Position numbers and translations under genes: made by a program
Shown: piece by piece, positions 1-4,930 of the stretch
How positions within the stretch are numbered: the first letter of the stretch is position 1
Layout: each line of letters opens with the position of its first letter
Assembly (NCBI GenBank): GCA_020722645.1
Contig: DYKL01000031.1
Coordinates: forward strand, 1 to 17,052
Source of the DNA: Acetofilamentum sp.
GTDB lineage: Bacteria; Bacteroidota; Bacteroidia; Bacteroidales; JAFGUD01
Direction of reading: 5' to 3'
DNA: 17,052 nt
Notes under the pieces: generated by a model
What the model saw: only the letters and a program-made list of their open reading frames with translations
Told to the model about the DNA's origin: nothing
Databases searched by the model: none

Positions 1-8
1 GTTTTTTC

Positions 9-563
9 TTAGCTATCGCCTGTAAAACCTGAAAAGTTGTAAGTAAGTTCCGCTTTAACGTAAAAAATGTTAGAAGTTTTTGAGTTAGAAATATCTCCAA
101 TTTCAGCATCTTTTTCATTATTATCTTCTATTCTTTCTGTTACATTTTCTTTTGAATCTTCAACACTTTTAAAAAAATAGTAACCTTCTTTGTTAGGTGT
201 TCCACTTCCACTACTCGAAAAATCATTTCCTGCTGCTAAAAAGGATACGTCATAAACACCGCTTGCAACTAATTCAAAAGAATCTGATTTTCCACTGTCA
301 CTCCAATATAAGTCTAAATTATAATTATGTGAATTAGCCCCTAATGTTCCACAATCGTTTGCTATGTCTACTACATTTGAGACAATGATTGCCATATCAA
401 TCACATCTCCTGCACTTATATCACCAGAATTCATGTTAGAAGCTAACTCAAAACTTTTAACTAACAAGTCTGGCAATGCTTGATTCATTTCTGGACAATC
501 TTCACAACTATTAAATATTGATAAAGACAAACCGATAAATAAAATAATTACAATTTTTTTCAT
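9..563 (-). CDS. Predicted outer-surface lipoprotein with CARDB-like domain
   Basis: The start is placed at the ATG at 561-563, giving 184 residues. The protein opens with a lipoprotein signal: basic MKK, a hydrophobic stretch, then the lipobox FNSC with Cys20 as the predicted lipidation site. From about residue 30 on it resembles the CARDB adhesion-like beta-sandwich family: PDLLVKSFEL, a GDISAGDVIDM strand, IIVSNVVD, LAAGNDF, and an ending close to the typical 'E-x-N-N' (ERIEDNNEKD). A longer frame from a TTG at 591-593 is unlikely, because that TTG is the end of the promoter -7 box. No neighbour on the same strand suggests a pathway. The lipoprotein call is strong, the CARDB call moderate. 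Ligand and role are unknown. Confidence 0.7.
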   Translation of the reverse strand: MKKIVIILFIGLSLSIFNSCEDCPEMNQALPDLLVKSFELASNMNSGDISAGDVIDMAIIVSNVVDIANDCGTLGANSHNYNLDLYWSDSGKSDSFELVASGVYDVSFLAAGNDFSSSGSGTPNKEGYYFFKSVEDSKENVTERIEDNNEKDAEIGDISNSKTSNIFYVKAELTYNFSGFTGDS

Positions 564-590
564 ATCACAAAATTTTAAATATTTATCTTT

Positions 591-621
591 CAAATATAAA
601 AATAAGAATCATACATTCCAA
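591..621 (-). promoter_or_regulatory. Bacteroidetes-type promoter of the lipoprotein gene
   Basis: On the minus strand, TTG (619-621) is followed by 20 bp and TATATTTG (591-598), a perfect match to the Bacteroidetes -7 consensus TAnnTTTG. It lies about 28 bp upstream of the chosen ATG and argues against the upstream TTG as a start codon. Confidence 0.6.
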
Positions 622-696
622 ACAAAAATCCAATCTATGTAACAAGCTGTCGGAAATTTGTAATGAACTGTCGTTTTTTTGTCATGAATGTTTTTT

Positions 697-975
697 GAGA
701 ATTAGCTAATTTGTTAATTTGAAAATTAGCTGATTTGTTAATGTGCTAATTTGTTAATTTGATAATTTGAAAATTAGCTGATTTGTTAATGTGCTAATTT
801 GGTAATTTGTTAATTTGAAAATTAGCTGATTTGTTAATGTGCTAATTTGTTAATTTGTTAATTTGAAAATTAGCTGATTTGTTAATGTGCTAATTTGTTA
901 ATTTGTTAATTTGAAAATTAGCTGATTTGTTAATGTGCTAATTTGTTAATTTGTTAATTTTAGAATTAGCCAATT
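697..975. repeat. 48-bp tandem repeat array, five units
   Basis: Units begin with GAAAATTAGCTG at 721, 769, 817, 865 and 913, an exact 48-bp period through 960. Partial copies flank it at 697-720 and 961-975. Units are nearly identical; differences are single bases, such as GATAATTTG at 761 and GGTAATTTG at 801. Each unit holds an inverted repeat, AAATTAGC and GCTAATTT, separated by 14 nt. All six frames contain stops, so the array is non-coding although 48 is a multiple of three. A diverged copy of the core lies at 4116-4137. Function unknown. Confidence 0.85.
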
Positions 976-1425
976 CTTTTTAGTTTTCAAGCAAATCCCT
1001 TGATAATCAGCTAACAAAAGCCAAAACATCAACAAAAGATAAAAATTCTATAATAAATTATATTTAATTGTTGCATTTTAGGTATAAAGTAATATTTTAA
1101 TGTCTGGATAATTATAAAATCTTACAATTTTGGCTCAAATTTCGGCTCAAAAAAGGCGATATAGCCTTAAAATGCGTTTTAAAGCGTTTTATGACGTTTT
1201 AGTTTTTTGATAGTGTTTTGGTCGGTAATTCAAAAATAATTGAAATTTGGGGCGTTTTAGAGCATTTTTTCTGAAAAAGGTCAAATTTTTTGCGTTTTTT
1301 CGTAATTTTTTTATTCAAAACAGCTTTGCAGGTGGTTTGAATCAGTTGAAAACAACTGCGAGGTAGTAGATATTGTAAATACCTGCAATTTCGTATATTA
1401 TTTTTAATACGAAACTTGGGTAAAA
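976..1425. other. Non-coding region with phased CGTTTTA motifs and hairpins
   Basis: No credible gene was found. GGCTCAAA occurs at 1132 and 1144. CGTTTTA occurs at 1175, 1185 and 1195 (exact 10-bp steps) and again at 1253. Short inverted repeats follow: CAGTTG/CAACTG around AAAA (1343-1358), TGCAGGT/ACCTGCA (1327-1333 with 1381-1387), and TTTCGTAT/ATACGAAA (1389-1414). The last lies just past the stop of the minus-strand PIN gene and could help end its transcript, although no T-run follows it. Confidence 0.5.
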
Positions 1426-1854
1426 TTATTTTAAATTTTCTAATTTCAATATGTTAATATATTCATCGGGTGTGTATATGTTCAAATTTGAATTTTCATA
1501 ATCTTTTTTGTTCCTTGTTATCACGATGTTAATATCGTTCTGTTTTGCTGTTTCTATTTGAATAGAATCTTCAAAATCTTTTATACCTGATTTTAATGCG
1601 TTTAATATTATTGAGGCATCCACACCTGCAATTTTGATGTGTTCAAAAAGTTTTGTCAGAAAGTTAAGTGTTTTATCTCTACCAACTTGTTTTTTAGAAA
1701 TATAGTAAATATCAGTTACAGTTGTTGCTGTAATAAAAGTTTTGTATTCCAATTTGTTAAGCAACAATAAAAGTTCTATGGAATTAGCTACAAATTCGTC
1801 TCGATCCAAAGCAATATCAATAATTACATTGGTATCTAAAAGTATTTTTTTCAT
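1426..1854 (-). CDS. PIN-domain ribonuclease toxin (VapC-like, PIN_3 type)
   Basis: This 142-residue protein is probably the toxin of a type II toxin-antitoxin pair, an Mg-dependent endoribonuclease. The PIN core is complete: LDTNVIID with Asp7, a second acidic site in TVTDIYYI (Asp48), the acidic cluster DFEDSIQ (Asp93, Glu95, Asp96), and the terminal VITRNKKDY with Thr113, Arg114, Asn115 and Asp118. Length and motif order fit the PIN_3 group common in Bacteroidetes. Its ATG overlaps the stop of the upstream antitoxin by four bases (ATGA, 1851-1854), so the two are translationally coupled. RNA target unknown. It appears intact. Confidence 0.85.
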   Translation of the reverse strand: MKKILLDTNVIIDIALDRDEFVANSIELLLLLNKLEYKTFITATTVTDIYYISKKQVGRDKTLNFLTKLFEHIKIAGVDASIILNALKSGIKDFEDSIQIETAKQNDINIVITRNKKDYENSNLNIYTPDEYINILKLENLK

Positions 1855-2090
1855 TTGTATTTTTCCATTAAATATTCATATTTAGCTTTATCTGTATTTT
1901 CGACACCTTTGGCAAAACCCGTCCATTCTTTAATGAACTCTTCGATTGTTTGTTTTTTGTCTTCTTTAATTTTTTTTTGAGGTTTAAAGACAATAAAAAC
2001 TTCAACTTCTTTGCTCTCAAATTCCTGAAAATCCGGTATTTTTATAATTCCGTTTTCCAAAATTGTTGTTTCAAATTTATATGCTTCCAT
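1851..2090 (-). CDS. Putative AbrB-like antitoxin paired with the PIN toxin
   Basis: This 79-residue protein lies directly upstream of the PIN toxin with a 4-bp ATGA overlap. The N-terminal part, with TILENGIIKIP followed by VEVFIVF, resembles the short swapped-hairpin AbrB/DUF2281-type fold, probably binding its own promoter. The C-terminal part, from TIEEFIKEWTGF to KAKYEYLMEKYK, is the sort of charged helical tail that wraps the cognate toxin in Bacteroidetes PIN modules. The antitoxin role rests on position, size and tail. The exact DNA-binding family is inferred. Confidence 0.7.
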   Translation of the reverse strand: MEAYKFETTILENGIIKIPDFQEFESKEVEVFIVFKPQKKIKEDKKQTIEEFIKEWTGFAKGVENTDKAKYEYLMEKYK

Positions 2091-2113
2091 TTCTTTTTTT
2101 ACTTAATTTTTTG

Positions 2114-2144
2114 TAAAGATAACAAAAATAATACTACAAATCAA
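2114..2144 (-). promoter_or_regulatory. Promoter of the AbrB-like antitoxin/PIN pair
   Basis: On the minus strand, TTG (2142-2144) is followed by 20 bp and TATCTTTA (2114-2121), one base off TAnnTTTG. The layout matches the promoter at 3730-3760. The -33 TTG sits directly after the premature stop of the truncated PIN gene (2148-2150). Confidence 0.5.
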
Positions 2145-2147
2145 GTT

Positions 2148-2234
2148 TCAACTTTTAACCGTTTTTTCATAAAAATTTTCACGTTCTCCTAATAAATCAA
2201 GTATTATATTTGTGTCTAAAAATAACCTTTTCAT
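2148..2234 (-). pseudogene. Truncated PIN toxin, N-terminal 28 codons only
   Basis: Reading from the ATG at 2232-2234 gives MKRLFLDTNIILDLLGEREN and ends at a TGA after 28 codons. The first 20 residues are a clear PIN-domain opening with the LDTN catalytic Asp at position 7, closely like the intact toxin at 1426-1854. The rest of the roughly 130-residue domain is missing; what follows is the promoter of the next TA pair. Its ATG overlaps the end of the preceding antitoxin remnant by ATGA, the coupling still seen at 1851-1854. This is a dead toxin, probably from a deletion that joined two TA modules. Confidence 0.85.
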
Positions 2235-2653
2235 TTATTTTTTTCTTCTAAATATTTGCCATAAACTTTTTTTTCGTCAAAATTTTTTGGCATTTTAACC
2301 TGAATTATTCATAAAAATTATTAAAATTTTCATGAATGGGGTTTGATTAGTGGGTTGCAATTCAGGAAACCCCGATTTAGAATAACTCAAATTTGGGTGT
2401 TTGCAAAACCCCAAATTTGTTAGTTATTCTTAATCGTCAGCATTATTTATGAATGATGCGGGTTAATTCCTGTTCTCATACTTTTCACAAAAGGGGTAAC
2501 TTCAAAAATATTATCTGCATCAGATTTTTCAGTTAGCATAGACTTGAAAAACTTTTCTATTAACTCCGAAATGCTTATTTTATGTTCTTTTGTGTATTTT
2601 TCGACGGTATCAAGAATATTTTTGTCTATTTTTATGGTTAGTTCTGTTTCCAT
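2231..2653 (-). pseudogene. RHH-type (DUF6364-like) antitoxin interrupted by a MITE
   Basis: The current frame (2447-2653, 68 residues) starts METELTIKIDKNI and carries a ribbon-helix-helix-like segment, then TPFVKSMRTGI. It ends with five residues (NPHHS) read from an inserted element. Removing the element at 2299-2462 plus one TTAA copy restores one frame: ...RTGI-KMPKNFDEKKVYGKYLEEKNK, 84 residues. That tail is what this antitoxin family normally has, and its stop overlaps the PIN start by ATGA. The toxin-binding tail is thus cut off, while the DNA-binding part could still be made. A -7 box TATTTTTG lies at 2677-2684. Confidence 0.85.
2295..2466. mobile_element. 164-bp MITE with TTAA duplication
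   Basis: The element spans 2299-2462 between TTAA copies at 2295-2298 and 2463-2466. Terminal inverted repeats are CCTGAATTATTCATAAA (2299-2315) and, as reverse complement of 2446-2462, CCCGCATCATTCATAAA: 14 of 17 match. Inside is a strong foldback, AGAATAACTCAAATTTGGG (2379-2397) with its complement at 2410-2430 (two unpaired bases). There is no room for a transposase. TTAA duplications and CC-starting ends suggest mobilisation by an IS1380-like enzyme, which is an inference. Precise removal restores the antitoxin frame, strong internal proof of insertion. Confidence 0.85.
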
Positions 2654-2676
2654 TTGTATGAAAATTAAATTTATTA

Positions 2677-2684
2677 CAAAAATA
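2677..2684 (-). promoter_or_regulatory. -7 promoter element of the interrupted antitoxin
   Basis: TATTTTTG on the minus strand matches TAnnTTTG exactly, 24 bp upstream of the ATG at 2651-2653. No TTG is present at the expected -33 spacing, so only the -7 box is supported. Confidence 0.4.
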
Positions 2685-2718
2685 CTACAATTTTTTTTCT
2701 TTTTTTAATGAATTAAAA

Positions 2719-2860
2719 TATTAATCAATAATTCGTTAATTTTTCAATTTGAAAATTTGAAAATGTCTGATTTACAATAAATTAATTCAATTTATAGATG
2801 CTTTTATAAATTCCTTAAAATCAGATATTTATAAAAAACTTAACGAACTATTGAATAATA
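2719..2860. repeat. Foldback element, 21-bp imperfect inverted repeats
   Basis: The 21-bp arms at 2719-2739 and 2840-2860 are inverted copies matching at 19 of 21 positions; the best part is TCAATAATTCGTTAA against TTAACGAACTATTGA. Nested inside are further pairs: TGTCTGATTT against AAATCAGATA, and AATTTATA against TATAAATT near 2790-2812. The whole region can fold into one long imperfect stem. TA dinucleotides flank the arms if the ends are set at 2721 and 2858, which would suit a mariner/IS630-type MITE, but the duplication is too short to prove it. Confidence 0.55.
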
Positions 2861-2914
2861 ATACTATCAATTTTTTTCTTGTTAGATTTTTCATCAAACA
2901 GATTGAGTTTTTCT

Positions 2915-3052
2915 ATAAACCTTAAATCCGTAAGTCTATACTTATATATCTGAAATTCAGTCAGGTGAAAACACCTGACTGGTGCAAACTACATGTTGCA
3001 GGTGTTTTCACCTGCAACCACTTACGAAAAAACTTGCGGATTTAAGGATAAA
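2915..3052. mobile_element. 128-bp MITE-like element with twin hairpins
   Basis: The element spans 2920-3047. Its ends are CCTTAAATCCGTAAGT (2920-2935) and ACTTGCGGATTTAAGG (3032-3047), inverted repeats matching at 15 of 16. A 5-bp direct repeat ATAAA flanks it (2915-2919 and 3048-3052), as expected of a target duplication. Inside are two perfect 10-bp hairpins: arms CAGTCAGGTG/CACCTGACTG around AAAA (2958-2981), and GTTGCAGGTG/CACCTGCAAC around TTTT (2995-3018). It sits just past the stop of the PIN gene at 3059, so it may now act as its terminator. No protein is encoded. Confidence 0.7.
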
Positions 3053-3058
3053 TTAGAT

Positions 3059-3472
3059 TTATGATTTTTTATTTAAAATTTCAATAAATTCATCAGCTTT
3101 CAATGTGTTTAATTTTGGGAAGTTAATTTCTATTAAGCAATCAAAATGTCTGTCATTTGTAACAATAAAATCTACATTTCCGGCAATTGCACAATCAACA
3201 AACTTATTATCATCATAATCGTTTTTTATTAAATTCCAACTATAATAAATTTCTTGTTTAGATACATTTTCTAATGTTAATAACATTTCCAAAACATTTT
3301 TGGCAACAATAGAGTTGGTTTTTTTATCAATTATTTCATTATACTCGCTCAAAATCTCATTGCTAATTACAAGTGTAAATTCACCGGATAACAATTTTTT
3401 AATTATAATATGATATTTTGATTTACTTGGTAATGAGATTAGTAATATATTTGTATCAATAACTATTCTCAT
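3059..3472 (-). CDS. PIN-family toxin (COG1569-like putative endoribonuclease)
   Basis: This 137-residue protein belongs to the 'putative toxin-antitoxin system toxin component, PIN family' group. Visible landmarks are MRIVIDTNILL (Asp6), SNEILSEYNEII (Glu39, Glu43), the acidic block DYDDNKFVDCAIA (Asp87, Asp88, Asp93) and IVTNDRHF (Thr105, Asn106, Asp107). The acidic residues for metal binding are all present and the length is normal. It starts 2 bp after the stop of its antitoxin at 3475-3705. It is likely an RNase that slows growth when released. It appears intact. Confidence 0.85.
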   Translation of the reverse strand: MRIVIDTNILLISLPSKSKYHIIIKKLLSGEFTLVISNEILSEYNEIIDKKTNSIVAKNVLEMLLTLENVSKQEIYYSWNLIKNDYDDNKFVDCAIAGNVDFIVTNDRHFDCLIEINFPKLNTLKADEFIEILNKKS

Positions 3473-3474
3473 AT

Positions 3475-3705
3475 TTATTTTTTATATTCAGTTCTATTAT
3501 GCTCATTAAGCCATTTTTCCATTAGTTCGTTATCCCAAGAATTAATGTCCCACAATTTATCAATTTCGTTGGTTGCTTTTTCTGCAAAATAACGAGCCAA
3601 AATGTTTTTAATCTCAATTAGCTGATTATTGGACAATTGGTAGCTGAAAATTTTAAGTAATTCTAATTGTAGATTTGATAAATTATTTGGTATTTGAGGC
3701 TCCAT
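3475..3705 (-). CDS. Antitoxin partner of the PIN toxin
   Basis: This 76-residue acidic helical protein is placed 2 bp upstream of the PIN toxin in one operon. Two blocks are characteristic of the small antitoxins that accompany COG1569 PIN toxins: LQLELLKIFSYQLSNNQLIE, running into IKNILARYFAEKAT, and the toxin-binding tail with DKLWDINSWDNELMEKWLNE. I know no Pfam name for certain. The role is inferred from this pattern and from position. The ATG at 3703-3705 is well placed behind a strong promoter match. Confidence 0.75.
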   Translation of the reverse strand: MEPQIPNNLSNLQLELLKIFSYQLSNNQLIEIKNILARYFAEKATNEIDKLWDINSWDNELMEKWLNEHNRTEYKK

Positions 3706-3729
3706 GTAATATTAAAAATTTATTTTGTA

Positions 3730-3760
3730 CAAAGATACAAAAATAAAAATAAATTGACAA
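3730..3760 (-). promoter_or_regulatory. Promoter of the second TA pair
   Basis: On the minus strand, TTG (3758-3760) is followed by 20 bp and TATCTTTG (3730-3737), a perfect TAnnTTTG. It starts 10 bp after the restored stop of the upstream antitoxin (3770-3772), so the promoter abuts that older gene. Confidence 0.65.
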
Positions 3761-3769
3761 ATTCGCTAA

Positions 3770-3849
3770 CTAACATTCCCATCTCTCAAAAATTTTCTGC
3801 ATTTCTTCTACGGAAAATTCATCGGAATAAAATTGACGAAAAAGTTCTT
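3770..3849 (-). pseudogene. Out-of-frame C-terminal tail of the Rv0078B-like antitoxin
   Basis: In the -1 frame relative to the upstream antitoxin, this stretch reads ELFRQFYSDEFSVEEMQKIF then ERWEC and stops at TAG (3770-3772). It is exactly the ending usual for the family, so the gene was once, or still functionally is, continuous across 3847-3853. See the neighbouring entries for the frameshift. Confidence 0.75.
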
Positions 3850-4017
3850 TTTTATTTCTATTTCAGTAAAATCAGGATTTTCACGTTTGATTCTTTTTTT
3901 ACTTGTTTCGATTACAAATTCTGTTAATTCCAAATTCAAAATAAATCTTTCTTTTAAAGGCTTTGCCATAAAAATCTCAAATTGTTTTCTGTATATTTCT
4001 TCGGTTGTATCTTTCAT
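3808..4017 (-). CDS. Rv0078B-related antitoxin, frameshifted, no toxin partner
   Basis: The chosen start is the ATG at 4015-4017 (MKDTTEEIYRKQ); a longer TTG start at 4051-4053 falls inside a promoter -7 box. Residues 7-57 (EIYRKQFEIFMAKPLKERF, then the helix to EIEIKK) match the small Rv0078B-related antitoxin family. The zero frame then ends with NFFVNFIPMNFP after 69 residues, unlike the family. A -1 shift at A AAA AAG gives the normal ending and 82 residues. Either one A was lost from an A7 run, or the site is a working slippery site. No toxin lies downstream: the next element is the promoter at 3730-3760. Confidence 0.75.
   Translation of the reverse strand: MKDTTEEIYRKQFEIFMAKPLKERFILNLELTEFVIETSKKRIKRENPDFTEIEIKKNFFVNFIPMNFP
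3847..3853 (-). other. A AAA AAG slippery heptamer, correct phase
   Basis: On the minus strand the codons read ATA AAA AAG AAC, so the heptamer is in the X XXY YYZ phase of -1 frameshift sites such as that of E. coli dnaX. A -1 slip leads directly into the family-typical C-terminus. I see no strong hairpin or internal Shine-Dalgarno-like stimulator, so a simple 1-base deletion remains at least as likely. Confidence 0.5.
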
Positions 4018-4050
4018 ATAAAATCGAAAATTGGCATTTTTATATTTTAA

Positions 4051-4058
4051 CAAAGATA
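4051..4058 (-). promoter_or_regulatory. -7 promoter element of the Rv0078B-like antitoxin
   Basis: TATCTTTG on the minus strand, a perfect TAnnTTTG, lies 33 bp upstream of the ATG at 4015-4017. No TTG is present at the usual spacing. It identifies the ATG, not the TTG inside the box, as the start. Confidence 0.45.
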
Positions 4059-4074
4059 ATAAATCTTCTAATCA

Positions 4075-4140
4075 AGAAATTAACTAATTATCAAATCGAC
4101 TTATTTGCTAATTGACACATTATCAAATTAGCTAATTAAC
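4075..4140. repeat. AT-rich dispersed repeat related to the 48-bp array
   Basis: Read on the minus strand, 4116-4137 gives AATTAGCTAATTTGATAATG followed by TG, which matches the core of the 48-bp unit at 20 of 22 positions. The surrounding bases hold more TTAGTTAATT and CAATTAGC words. It begins right at the stop codon of the response regulator gene. Confidence 0.6.
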
Positions 4141-4859
4141 TAATTCATAAATATTCCTCTGTTAGCTCTTGCAACTTTCAGAATAATTTTATCGCCGTTT
4201 TTTTCTAATATAACAGTATCTTTTTGTGAGTCAAAACGTTGTACATACTGCATATTTATTAAGTATGAACGATGAATCCTTTGAAAATTGTAATTGTTCA
4301 AGATTTCTTCGATTTCTTTCATATTCATTGAAACAAGATGAAAATTCTTTTTGTCAATATATATTTTTGTGTAACGCCCGTCAGACTCGCAATAAAAAAT
4401 ATCAATAGGGGTAATGTATATTATTCCTTTATTGTCCTTAAATTTTATTCTTTCTAAATATTTAAGACCGTCTGTTGAAATTTTATTGCTTAATTTGTTG
4501 TTTCTGAATTTTTCAATAACGTCTTTTAAAAGTGCTTTGTCGATAGGTTTGAGCAAAAAAGGAAGGTTTGAAAACTCGAAAACCTTAACGGCATATTCTT
4601 CAAAAGCGGTTGTAAAAACAATTTGTGTTTCAATATTTGCATTTTTGATTGCTTTAATAACATCAAAAGCCGGTTTTCCGTTCAAATGAATATCAAAAAA
4701 CACTAAATCGGGTTTGTGCATGAGAATCTGCATAATTGCAGAACTTTCGTCATCTGCAATAGAAACAACATCAATACCACCTAATTCTGTTAAAAAAGTA
4801 TTGAGTAATTCACTTTCAAGATGTTCATCTTCTACAATAACAGCAGTTATAGTTTTCAT
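4140..4859 (-). CDS. LytTR-family DNA-binding response regulator
   Basis: This 239-residue two-component regulator has a receiver domain at about residues 1-120: acidic pair Glu10/Asp11, phospho-acceptor Asp56 in DLVFFDIHLNG, Thr83/Thr84 in VFTTAF, and Lys104 in FLLKPID. A LytTR DNA-binding domain follows at about 135-239, with ITPIDIFYCESDGRYTKIY, FQRIHRSYLINMQYV and a final KVARANRGIF. Members bind direct repeats upstream of target genes when phosphorylated, usually by a LytS-type sensor kinase. No kinase is in the window, so it looks like an orphan here. The ATG at 4857-4859 is preferred over an upstream TTG (4881-4883) that overlaps the promoter. Confidence 0.9.
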   Translation of the reverse strand: MKTITAVIVEDEHLESELLNTFLTELGGIDVVSIADDESSAIMQILMHKPDLVFFDIHLNGKPAFDVIKAIKNANIETQIVFTTAFEEYAVKVFEFSNLPFLLKPIDKALLKDVIEKFRNNKLSNKISTDGLKYLERIKFKDNKGIIYITPIDIFYCESDGRYTKIYIDKKNFHLVSMNMKEIEEILNNYNFQRIHRSYLINMQYVQRFDSQKDTVILEKNGDKIILKVARANRGIFMN

Positions 4860-4880
4860 TTGCATCAAAAAGTTATGCAA

Positions 4881-4910
4881 CAAATTTAAAAAAAGTTATT
4901 AATAATGCAA
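4881..4910 (-). promoter_or_regulatory. Promoter of the LytTR regulator gene
   Basis: On the minus strand, TTG (4908-4910) is followed by 19 bp and TAAATTTG (4881-4888), a perfect TAnnTTTG. It lies about 21 bp upstream of the ATG and between the metH stop and the regulator, so the regulator can be transcribed on its own. Confidence 0.6.
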
Positions 4911-4930
4911 AATAGTTTTTTAAACAATAA

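Noticed and set aside
697..975. Possible CRISPR array
   Set aside because: The repeats are head-to-tail with no unique spacers, the whole 48 bp is conserved, and no cas gene is near.
697..975. Possible repeat protein encoded by the 48-bp units (multiple of three)
   Set aside because: Every one of the six frames meets a stop within each unit.
1327..1387. tRNA-like element around GTTTGAATCAG
   Set aside because: No cloverleaf, no acceptor stem and no TTCRANNC T-loop context.
2790..2903. Minus-strand ATG reading a short signal-peptide-like sequence (MKNLTRKKLIVLLF...)
   Set aside because: It stops after about 22 codons inside a foldback, has no promoter, and is most likely chance in AT-rich sequence.
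2761..2922. Plus-strand 53-codon open stretch (KCLIYNKLIQF...)
   Set aside because: It has no start codon, lies inside a foldback element, and ends at the next element; composition is that of AT-rich DNA.
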